Source of the DNA: CAZSPL01 sp964608735
Lineage (GTDB): Bacteria > JAJVIF01 > JAPKYR01 > CAZSPL01
DNA: 9,252 bases
Direction: 5' to 3'
NCBI GenBank assembly: GCA_964608735.1
Contig: CAZSPL010000162.1
Coordinates: forward strand, 1-9,252
The position numbers and the translations under genes were made by a program. The first letter of the stretch is position 1. Each line of letters begins with the position of its first letter. The notes beneath the pieces were generated by a model. That model saw only the letters and a list, made by a program, of their open reading frames with translations, searched no databases and was not told the origin of the DNA. Positions 1 through 6,272 of the stretch are shown here, piece by piece.

Positions 1-1912
1 CGGACTCTTCGAGGATAACCACCTTCGCGCCGAGCATCAGTGCAAGGATATATTCGAAGATCGATATGGAATTCCCGCCGATGCCGATAACCTTCACCGA
101 CGACGGGTCGATACCCGAATCAAGGATGTCCGCCCAGTATTGCAGGGGCTGGAGCGGCGAAAATTGCGACCCACTGGTCTTCCGTATCTGGTTATACCTG
201 CTATCTTGTTTCACTCCGTGGGGAAGCGTCTCGGGCACATAGCCGATTGTATACAATCGTGTCGGGAACTTCGCCTGGACATCTCCCACGAGCTTGCTCA
301 CGCCGACATCTGTACCGCCGGAGATGATGTTCCCGCTGTAATCCTTGAAAGCCTGTAACAGTGCATCCCTGTATGACTCGAGCACTTCGCCGTTGCCGCG
401 GTCGTGATAGCCCACAACTATAACCACGGAACCATCGATCGGCCGCGAGTCCGGTGACGCGAGTTCCTTCAGTTGAGCGGCGGATCCCGGATCCGGGAAC
501 TTCGCGATTTTACCTATTTTCAGAAGGTTTGCAGCCCAATCGTACCATGGCTCGATGGCGTCCTTGAGGATATTGAGCGATTCGATGGATGTCTGAACCA
601 TGAATGGCGCGGTGGATGCCTGCACAGCCATTGTATATGCGGCGAGGCTGGTGTATGGCTGGTTCAAGAGGAGGCCGAATTTCCCCAGGTCATAGAACGC
701 CCATGGATAATTCGCCTTTACGCTTACTTGCTCGGCGCACCTTTCAGCGGCAACCTGGATCAGGCTCGCGACTATGGGCAAAACAGATGTATCTCCGCGG
801 TTGAGGGTTTCGTATTCAAGGAAATTCCCGAGCACGTATGGGTCGGTGGGATCTATCTCGAACGCCTGCTTGTAAATCTTCCACGCCTTCCTGTCATCGA
901 TCCCTTTCCATGAACCCGCCAGCGATGAAAGGGCATTCATATCAGCGGGATTGATATCTATGGCCTTGCGAAGGTACTCCTGTCCCGCGGCATATTCCGC
1001 TGCTTTGGGCGAATCCTTGTGTTTCTTGCACATCGCGATGCCGAGATCCCGAAGTATGGGCGGGTACCCGGTGGCCGCATATCGGCTCAGAACGTCGATC
1101 GCCTTCTTCCAGTTTCCGGTCGACAGGGCCAGGTTACCTATCTTGTGCGCGGTCTTGATGTCATCCGGGAAGCGCTCGAGGATTATTTCGAATATGTCGA
1201 TTTCCTCGATTATCTCATCGCGGGTCATGTAGGATTCATAATCCGATGCATACTTCTGAATTGATTCATTGATCCTGACGAGAGCCGCGTCGGCATTCTC
1301 CACAAGCGCGGCGGCCCCCGCGAGGTCGCGCTTCAACTTCGCCGGCAGATCGAATTTGCCCTTGTATGACACATCGTGGGAAAATTCGCACCACGCATGT
1401 TCGAGCATCGTTCGCACCTGGATCTCCGCTTTCATCGGCGCCTTTTCATCAGGCAGAACCGTGCCCGGGATATCGAATTTGAAGCCCGGCACGTCGAGAC
1501 CGCCGGGAGGAATGGACACAATATAATGGATCGAGCGGTAACCGAATTCGCTCGCTTTCAATAATTCGGTAACATCGATGCTGTTCGCCAGGTCGACATC
1601 GAAGTGCTTCTTGATGAAATCGCAAACCGGCGGTATCTGGCTTCGTGATTTCACTATCACCCTCGCGCCGATGAGGTCGGTGAAACTTCGAACCGGTATA
1701 TCGTGAGTGCCTGCTTTGCGAAGGATCTTGGTCGCAAAACTCGGGATTGTTTTTGTGCGGGTCTGTATAACGGACAGCGGGGCGATGTCACCCATAACCG
1801 ACTTCAGGATGTTGTGAAGAACCTTCCCGAGTTCGTCATACCGGGGATAAACTTCGAGGTATGCTTCGACTTGTTTTCCTATCCATTCTTTGTCGACTGG
1901 TCTCTTTGTCAT
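1..1912 (-). CDS. RelA/SpoT nucleotide pyrophosphokinase fused to TPR-like helices and a TRPM-type SLOG domain; 3' end outside the window
   Basis: Translating the minus strand from the ATG at 1912-1910 gives 637 codons without a stop, running off the left edge, so the C-terminus is missing. Residues about 20-200 are a RelA/SpoT synthetase domain: TRTK (52-55) with S58 and K62, FTDLIGARV (77-85) with metal-ligand-type D79, EFGYRSIH (122-129), EIQVRT (163-168), then a conserved His and YK (183-184). No HD hydrolase precedes it. Residues about 235-375 look like TPR helices (GNLALSTGNWKKAIDVL, AIDINPADMNAL, AFEIDPTD). From about 490 a Rossmann-like domain follows: VVIVVGYHD (496-504), ISGGTDVGVSKLVGD (530-544), IGIGG (609-613), ALMLGAKVVIL. 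This resembles the SLOG/LSDAT domain of TRPM channels and its prokaryotic relatives. The reaction is probably pyrophosphate transfer from ATP, but the acceptor (GDP/GTP, AMP, or tRNA as in toxSAS toxins) cannot be read from the sequence. GGAGG at 1928-1924 supports the start. Probably cytosolic and cotranscribed with the Nudix gene. Domain calls are firm for RelA/SpoT, good for SLOG and moderate for TPR. Confidence 0.9.
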   Translation of the reverse strand, partial: MTKRPVDKEWIGKQVEAYLEVYPRYDELGKVLHNILKSVMGDIAPLSVIQTRTKTIPSFATKILRKAGTHDIPVRSFTDLIGARVIVKSRSQIPPVCDFIKKHFDVDLANSIDVTELLKASEFGYRSIHYIVSIPPGGLDVPGFKFDIPGTVLPDEKAPMKAEIQVRTMLEHAWCEFSHDVSYKGKFDLPAKLKRDLAGAAALVENADAALVRINESIQKYASDYESYMTRDEIIEEIDIFEIILERFPDDIKTAHKIGNLALSTGNWKKAIDVLSRYAATGYPPILRDLGIAMCKKHKDSPKAAEYAAGQEYLRKAIDINPADMNALSSLAGSWKGIDDRKAWKIYKQAFEIDPTDPYVLGNFLEYETLNRGDTSVLPIVASLIQVAAERCAEQVSVKANYPWAFYDLGKFGLLLNQPYTSLAAYTMAVQASTAPFMVQTSIESLNILKDAIEPWYDWAANLLKIGKIAKFPDPGSAAQLKELASPDSRPIDGSVVIVVGYHDRGNGEVLESYRDALLQAFKDYSGNIISGGTDVGVSKLVGDVQAKFPTRLYTIGYVPETLPHGVKQDSRYNQIRKTSGSQFSPLQPLQYWADILDSGIDPSSVKVIGIGGNSISIFEYILALMLGAKVVILEES

Positions 1913-1948
1913 CGATCGAAAATCCTCCGCTTACGTTTGCGAGCTGCT

Positions 1949-2356
1949 TCAAGCCACAACTTCCAGTGAGCCCAAAGCCTCGTTCAAATAAGAGCATAGC
2001 TCACGTGAATCGATGTCGCCGGGATGCATCCAGGAAAAAGAACTATGCTCGTCACTCAGGCGCACTTCGCCCTCCGCCTTCCCGCCAAGGAATATCAAAT
2101 GCACGAGGCGGAACCTGTCGGCTTCGTCCTCGACGGCGGCAAGCAGGGATTGAACCGTCACATCGAGCCCCGTCTCCTCCCGGACCTCCCGGCGCAAAGC
2201 ATCGTCGAACGATTCCAGCGCTTCGATTTTCCCCCCGGGCAGGTCCCACCTGCCGGGATTCCAATCGCAATCATCGGGACGCTTGAGAAACAGGAGTCTC
2301 CCGACATCGTCACGTATCGCGAGCTTGACTGACAAAGCTAAAGGTTTAATCGGCAT
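1949..2356 (-). CDS. Nudix (MutT-like) hydrolase
   Basis: A 135-residue protein, the usual size for a single-domain Nudix hydrolase. The 23-residue Nudix box GX5EX7REUXEEXGU is complete at residues 42-64: G42, E48, then REVREETGL at 56-64. This is the Mg2+-binding, pyrophosphate-cleaving helix-loop. PGRWDLPGGK just before it and the hydrophobic strand LVHLIFLGG (84-92) also fit the fold. The family cleaves nucleoside diphosphates linked to another moiety, such as oxidised dNTPs, ADP-ribose, dinucleoside polyphosphates or alarmones; the sequence does not select among them. The ATG at 2356 is preceded by a GGAAAG Shine-Dalgarno-like stretch. The stop lies 36 bp before the RelA/SpoT-SLOG gene on the same strand, which suggests an operon. 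It may turn over the partner's product or ligand (inference), or simply be a housekeeping sanitation enzyme. Confidence 0.93.
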   Translation of the reverse strand: MPIKPLALSVKLAIRDDVGRLLFLKRPDDCDWNPGRWDLPGGKIEALESFDDALRREVREETGLDVTVQSLLAAVEDEADRFRLVHLIFLGGKAEGEVRLSDEHSSFSWMHPGDIDSRELCSYLNEALGSLEVVA

Positions 2357-2378
2357 CTATCTTTCCAATTAAAGCTCT

Positions 2379-2406
2379 ACCATAGAGACGCAACACGGTG
2401 CTTCAA
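2379..2406 (-). promoter_or_regulatory. Candidate promoter of the Nudix - RelA/SpoT-SLOG operon
   Basis: Read on the minus strand, TTGAAG (2406-2401) and TATGGT (2384-2379) are separated by 16 bp. Each matches a sigma70 hexamer at 4 of 6 positions. The -10 box lies about 22 bp before the Nudix start codon. It sits in the 235-bp divergent region (2357-2591), which otherwise holds only weak GC-rich hairpins and no convincing gene. A match this loose can occur by chance. Confidence 0.25.
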
Positions 2407-2526
2407 AGTGCTAAGTATATCCTTCCCGGCCGGTTGCATCAAATCATCCCGGCCCATCAGGGCGGTTTTGAGCCCGTCAAGCCGGCGGAGCATTTTGCCG
2501 ATAACAAGCATGGGGATACAAGCTGC

Positions 2527-2554
2527 TTGACTTCAAATATGGAAAATGTAAAAG
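2527..2554 (+). promoter_or_regulatory. Candidate promoter of the first small-protein gene
   Basis: TTGACT (2527-2532) is followed after 16 bp by TAAAAG (2549-2554), with TG directly before the -10 box. The -35 is good (5 of 6) and the -10 is fair. Transcription would start near 2561, about 30 nt before the ATG. The -10-like box aligns with TATAAA at 2917-2922 before the second paralogue, so it may be a conserved part of the duplicated cassette. Confidence 0.3.
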
Positions 2555-2585
2555 TATTTGCCCCCAAATCAGGAAAGGAGAGTGC
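2549..2585 (+). repeat. Leader repeat, copy 1
   Basis: This leader is similar to 2917-2955. The 15-mer AGGAAAGGAGAGTGC (2571-2585) is identical in both copies and holds the Shine-Dalgarno AAAGGAG, 11 nt before the ATG. Upstream of it both copies have an A/T-rich TATTT stretch and a run of C followed by AA. Conservation of this non-coding part shows that the duplication covered the leader as well as the coding sequence. Confidence 0.8.
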
Positions 2586-2591
2586 AGGGAA

Positions 2592-2909
2592 ATGGAAAAG
2601 AAGACTGACGAAAAAAGATGTACTGACTTGGTTAATCGAGCCGACAGGCTTGGCTCCAGACCGCCATTAGTGGACTATGTCATCTGGAAAGCGGATGTGT
2701 ATTCTTACGTTTCCACGGCTATGGAGGAGCTGACAGTAGAAAACTTAAGCAAGCTTCTTGAAATCGATGATAATTTCTGGCGTGGCGAGACTACACCGCC
2801 CACTCGCAATTTTGCTGTGGCGAGAGATCTGGTCCGCAAAATCTTAAAAGACTGGTGCGGCAAGAAAGAAGAAAAGAAGAAACATACCCGCGCTAAACCG
2901 AAGAAGTAA
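2592..2909 (+). CDS. Small protein of unknown family, paralogue A
   Basis: A 105-residue protein that I do not recognise. It is probably real because it is clearly homologous to the next gene. Shared positions include L13, R16, LGS (20-22), P24, Y29, WK (32-33), VY (36-37), the block IDDxFWRGE (58-66), and RDxV...LxxWC near the end. The start has a strong Shine-Dalgarno (AAAGGAG at 2574-2580, 11 nt upstream). No signal peptide, membrane segment or known catalytic motif is visible; the sequence looks mostly helical and soluble. Unlike its paralogue it ends in a very basic tail rich in Lys and Arg (about residues 92-105), which might bind nucleic acid or an acidic partner. It is transcribed away from the Nudix operon. 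Function unknown. Confidence 0.75.
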   Translation: MEKKTDEKRCTDLVNRADRLGSRPPLVDYVIWKADVYSYVSTAMEELTVENLSKLLEIDDNFWRGETTPPTRNFAVARDLVRKILKDWCGKKEEKKKHTRAKPKK

Positions 2910-2916
2910 GCTGCAA

Positions 2917-2955
2917 TATAAATATTTCAGTCCCCAATCCAGGAAAGGAGAGTGC
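2917..2955 (+). repeat. Leader repeat, copy 2
   Basis: Second copy of the leader at 2549-2585, offset by 370 bp at the 15-mer (2941-2955). The Shine-Dalgarno to ATG spacing is again 11 nt. A TATAAA box (2917-2922) aligns with the -10-like box of copy 1, but I see no good -35, so this copy may depend on read-through from the first gene. Confidence 0.8.
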
Positions 2956-2961
2956 TGAATA

Positions 2962-3246
2962 ATGGCTGACACCTATCCAGTTTATCATGCCCTCATTGAA
3001 CGCGGGATGGCACTTGGATCTAAGCCTCAGGAATTCCCGTACATGAACTGGAAAATGAATGTATACGCGGTTGTCCGGGTCGTGTCGGAGTTGGAAACCA
3101 CGCACGATTCGATCAAGGATATCGACGACGCTTTCTGGCGTGGTGAAAGAATGCCGTTCGACACACCCGTACCGCCCCCGCCACCGCCCAACCTGGCCAA
3201 GGGACGGGACGAAGTATGCGATTTGCTGACCAGCTGGTGCTCATAA
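2962..3246 (+). CDS. Small protein of unknown family, paralogue B
   Basis: A 94-residue protein homologous to the preceding gene throughout its length: LGSKP (18-22), Y27, WK (30-31), VY (34-35), IDDAFWRGE (54-62), then RDEV and SWC at the end. It differs by a two-residue deletion before IDD, a run of seven prolines (71-76 plus P69) between the conserved block and the last helix, and the absence of the basic tail. The proline run could be a flexible linker or a protein-binding site. The ATG at 2962 has AAAGGAG 11 nt upstream. It starts 52 bp after paralogue A ends. Its TAA (3244-3246) overlaps the end of the convergent STAND gene. Function unknown; no catalytic or membrane motifs seen. Confidence 0.78.
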   Translation: MADTYPVYHALIERGMALGSKPQEFPYMNWKMNVYAVVRVVSELETTHDSIKDIDDAFWRGERMPFDTPVPPPPPPNLAKGRDEVCDLLTSWCS

Positions 3247-6171
3247 GAGCCGCGAACGAATCCTCTCCAATACGGGTTTCGCTTCCTCCAGCATATGCGC
3301 GTAGCCATGCTTCGTCGCAAGCCTGTATGCCTGCTCCGCCAGCGGCAAAGCTTCATCCGGCTTACCCTTCATCTCGAGTATCTTCGCTTGATATGCGAGC
3401 GCATATGACAGGCCCTCGGGATTGTCTATCTCGCGGCAGAGGGTTTCCTGCTCCCTCAGTAATTCCATCGCGCCATCGAGGTCGCCGGTTTCGATGAGAA
3501 TGTCAGCCTGGTTGCCGAGGCTCCGCTGGAGACCATCTGTATCACCAAGCTCCCGGCATATACGCTCCCTTTCTTTCAGAAGCTTTATCGCCCGGTCATA
3601 ATCGCCGCGCTTTTTCAATATCGAAGCCTGGTTGCCCATGCATCGCCAGAGGCCGCCGGGGTCGCCGAGTTCGCGGCATAAACGCTCCACTTCCATGTAG
3701 AGCGTCATCGATTTATCCAGCTCTCCACGGTTCTTGTGTATCAACGCCTGGTTCCCAAGGCACCTGTAAAGCCCATCGGAATCTCCAAGCTCGCGGCAGA
3801 TGCGCTCTTCTTCCACATGAAGTTCCATCGCGGAATCGTAATCACCGCGCTTCATGTGAATAATCGCCTGGTTGCCGAGGCTACGGGAAATCCCGTCAAG
3901 GTCGCCAAACTCGCGGCTTATGCGCTCCTGTTCCTTTAAAAGGGCAAGCGCTCCATCGAGGTGGCCCCGGTTGTAATATATCCGCGCCTGGTCGCGCAGG
4001 CAGTCGGCAAGTTTCTTTGAATCGCCGGCGCGCCGGTAATAATTAGCCAGATACTGCAGCAGCGACAGGACCTCGGAATGATGATTCGTATCCGCGAGCA
4101 GGTCTGACACGCACAACAATACATCCTTGTCCGGGACATCATCGGGATTATCCAGCATCCGGCGGAATGCATCCACCAGTCGCAATTCCGATGACGCCTG
4201 CAGCTTCGACCAGTAGCGCTTTACCTCGAACCTGTTCTTGTCCCACGCCTCGGTGAAGAAACCGGGATCGCTTAACAAGTCGTGAAGCTGCCGCCAGGAA
4301 CCCGCTTCCATGAGAAGCCACGGAAGTTCATCTATCTTGCGGGGGCAAATCTCCTTATCGGCGATATAACCCGCCAGTTTTTCACGTACATTGACTCGCT
4401 CCTTCTCCCCCGGCAGGTAACGATGCTGGATTGCTTCGCGTATGTAATTATGCACGAACGTGATGAACCCCGAGCGGCTTACGATGAGTTTTTCGACGGC
4501 GGTGTAAAACTGTATCCACTGCGCCCTTGGCAGAGGATTGCCCCCGGCACCGAGGAGTTCGAGGAGTTCTTCTTCCGACAAACCGCGCCGCGACGCCCAT
4601 ATGAAGGTCATAGCGTCTTCAATCAAGCCCGGCCATTCAGGCTCGCAATCACGCTCGAGCCGCTTGAGAACTTTCTCGAACAGCTCGGGTACCGACTTCG
4701 ACGATATATAATGCTCTATCACCCTGTCGAGATTCTCATGAACGCCGAAGATCCTCAGCTCTTCGAGGAGGGCGCGGAGGTACAACGGGTTCATCGTCTG
4801 GGGCGACGATGCAATCCGCTCTATCCGCTCTTCGCTGAGGGTTTTCCTGTATTGGCCTATGTATTGCCTTATAAGTTTCCTGCGCTCTTCATCGTCGAGC
4901 GGCTCGACATGGAGCGCTGGCCAATCACGCTTGGACAGGGCATCGAATGAACGGCCCGGAAGCGTGGAGACAATGAGGCGTATGTTTTCCGGGATATATG
5001 GCGGCAGCCATACGAGATCGAGCGCCGAATCCTTATCCTCAAGTTGGTTCAACGCGTCGAGCACCAGTATGACCCTCTCGCCGGTTCTTCCCGCCGACGC
5101 TGACGCCATGTGAAGCCACTGCGTGAACACGGTCCTCAACCTGTCCGGCTCGGTGGGGATTTCGCCCTGGATATCGAAGCGCCGCCCGAGTTCCCCCATT
5201 ATCCGGCGCAGCATCGACGCCCAGTCCGAGCTGTATGGCGTCGCCCCGATGTAATGCGATATGAACAACTCATCGGGGTGGGCTTCCTGATATTCCGAAG
5301 CCCAGTTGGCAAGAAGGGCGGATTTACCTGCACCGGATTCACCGAGAATCACCAGCGGACGACCTGTACTTGTTGCATGTTCGTTGAGCTGTTCGTAATA
5401 CTTCTCCCGGGGGATGTATATCCTGAAACGTGCCTGTGCATATGCTTCATGCTCGAGGGCATCGCGCTCAAGCGGGTCAAGTTGAGTGCCGAGTGGATAT
5501 AAACGGTTGATAAGCCCGGTGAAGTCTTCAAGCACAAGGTCGCCGAGGTGTTTCGGGTCTTTGTAATTTTCCCTCACCGGCAAGCCGGTTTCCCTTATGC
5601 GCTCCTTCAGGGATTCCAGCATGGCGCCTCTATTCTCCGCCCTGCGCGCCGCCATGTCTATCCCGTATCTCTCAATCTCCCAGTTCGTAACCCCCTCGAT
5701 GAAATCCTGCCGCTTTGACTCCGGGATTGAATCAACATGCGATGGGTCGCGGAAATAGAAAAATGCATGCTCGCACCTTGCTTTATCGTTCAGGACTCCG
5801 TGTAAAATCTCAAGCTCAGTTACGGAGCAATCCGGATGCTCGCTCAGCCAGGGTTCCTTCTCAATAAGCTCACGCGGCAGGTCATCGGGAAGCCACCCGT
5901 ACCTCTCGCCGAGCATCCCGATGAAAAACGGCCTGCAACCGTCTATCTCGCTGAAACAGATGGGCAACACCTTCCCCTCCGCGCCTTGCTCATCGGTTAT
6001 TCCCCACCTGAGGTCAACCGCGCCCCACTGGACGCCGCGCCTGTCGCACATGGAGCGGAGTTGTGGAAACACACGCTTCACCAGTTCTTCGCGCTCCTGT
6101 TTCATGTCCCTGAATGTCGATGAAATAAAAACGCGAATCGCGCGCTCTCTATGTAACGCTTTATCCGTCAA
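3241..6171 (-). CDS. STAND-type P-loop NTPase with DUF4062-like N-terminus and C-terminal TPR repeats
   Basis: A 976-residue, probably soluble protein. Residues about 12-95 (RVFISSTFRDM, VDLRWGITDEQ, CFSEIDGCRPFFIGMLGERYGW) match the DUF4062-type N-terminus found in bacterial STAND proteins and in eukaryotic NPHP3/TEP1/NWD1 relatives. The NTPase has a Walker A GESGAGKS (277-284), a Walker B VILVLDALNQ (367-376) with D372, a sensor-like LIVSTLPGRS (399-408) and a STAND-type NPLYLRALLEEL (461-472). Helical linkers lead to six 40-residue TPR repeats (714-953). STAND proteins act as nucleotide-switched sensors: the repeats bind a trigger and the N-terminus signals or acts as effector. That role is inferred here; the trigger and output are unknown. 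An in-frame TAA directly precedes the TTG start, and no ATG, GTG or TTG occurs before the conserved first strand, so TTG is effectively forced; a weak GGGA lies 8 nt upstream. It may be an antiphage or stress sensor. Confidence 0.92.
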   Translation of the reverse strand: MTDKALHRERAIRVFISSTFRDMKQEREELVKRVFPQLRSMCDRRGVQWGAVDLRWGITDEQGAEGKVLPICFSEIDGCRPFFIGMLGERYGWLPDDLPRELIEKEPWLSEHPDCSVTELEILHGVLNDKARCEHAFFYFRDPSHVDSIPESKRQDFIEGVTNWEIERYGIDMAARRAENRGAMLESLKERIRETGLPVRENYKDPKHLGDLVLEDFTGLINRLYPLGTQLDPLERDALEHEAYAQARFRIYIPREKYYEQLNEHATSTGRPLVILGESGAGKSALLANWASEYQEAHPDELFISHYIGATPYSSDWASMLRRIMGELGRRFDIQGEIPTEPDRLRTVFTQWLHMASASAGRTGERVILVLDALNQLEDKDSALDLVWLPPYIPENIRLIVSTLPGRSFDALSKRDWPALHVEPLDDEERRKLIRQYIGQYRKTLSEERIERIASSPQTMNPLYLRALLEELRIFGVHENLDRVIEHYISSKSVPELFEKVLKRLERDCEPEWPGLIEDAMTFIWASRRGLSEEELLELLGAGGNPLPRAQWIQFYTAVEKLIVSRSGFITFVHNYIREAIQHRYLPGEKERVNVREKLAGYIADKEICPRKIDELPWLLMEAGSWRQLHDLLSDPGFFTEAWDKNRFEVKRYWSKLQASSELRLVDAFRRMLDNPDDVPDKDVLLCVSDLLADTNHHSEVLSLLQYLANYYRRAGDSKKLADCLRDQARIYYNRGHLDGALALLKEQERISREFGDLDGISRSLGNQAIIHMKRGDYDSAMELHVEEERICRELGDSDGLYRCLGNQALIHKNRGELDKSMTLYMEVERLCRELGDPGGLWRCMGNQASILKKRGDYDRAIKLLKERERICRELGDTDGLQRSLGNQADILIETGDLDGAMELLREQETLCREIDNPEGLSYALAYQAKILEMKGKPDEALPLAEQAYRLATKHGYAHMLEEAKPVLERIRSRLL
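3313..4032 (-). repeat. Six tandem 120-bp units encoding TPR repeats
   Basis: Residues 714-953 of the STAND protein fall into six units of exactly 40 residues. The consensus is roughly ELGDxDGLxRxLGNQA-x-IxxxRGDxDxAMxLxxExERICR. The GNQ signature recurs at residues 766, 806, 846 and 886, with degenerate versions at 726 (RDQ) and 926 (AYQ). The four central units are the most alike and the two outer ones have diverged, as expected if the array grew from the middle. This is the putative sensor region. Confidence 0.9.
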
Positions 6172-6204
6172 TTACGGTATCCCGGGTTTGTATAAATACG
6201 AGTC

Positions 6205-6237
6205 AAGAAAATCAGCCATCCCATTCCGCCCGGATGG
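6205..6237 (-). terminator. Possible intrinsic terminator after the acyl-CoA synthetase gene
   Basis: On the minus strand CCATCC (6237-6232) can pair with GGATGG (6221-6216) around a 10-nt loop, followed by CTG and then ATTTTCTT (6212-6205). It lies 36 bp past the synthetase stop, in the 101-bp gap before the STAND gene. The stem is short and the U-tract interrupted, so this is a weak candidate. Confidence 0.3.
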
Positions 6238-6272
6238 AGGAATATCCCGCGTACTGTTATTCAAGGATTGAA

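Noticed and set aside
140..1564. Several plus-strand open frames of 62-146 codons
   Set aside because: They lie opposite the continuous minus-strand RelA/SpoT-TPR-SLOG frame, which shows clear family motifs. None of their translations resembles a protein domain.
1..1912. Possible frameshift or pseudogene in the RelA/SpoT gene, since no closed minus-strand frame ends inside the window
   Set aside because: Codon-by-codon translation from 1912 to 2 finds no stop or frame change; the gene simply continues beyond the window.
2452..2469. Small hairpin GCCC-ATCA-GGGC followed by GGTTTTG, as a terminator
   Set aside because: The stem is only 4 bp and the T-run is short, and no plus-strand gene ends upstream of it.
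2398..2670. A 90-codon plus-strand frame starting with GTG upstream of paralogue A
   Set aside because: It has no Shine-Dalgarno, no recognisable protein features, and overlaps paralogue A out of frame, while paralogue A is supported by homology.
3313..4032. Regular 120-bp spacing as a CRISPR or DNA repeat array
   Set aside because: The period matches 40 codons in frame of the STAND gene and the translation is a clear TPR array.
4282..4950. A 222-codon plus-strand frame inside the STAND gene
   Set aside because: It is antisense to the NTPase and helical region of a well-supported gene and shows no domain of its own.
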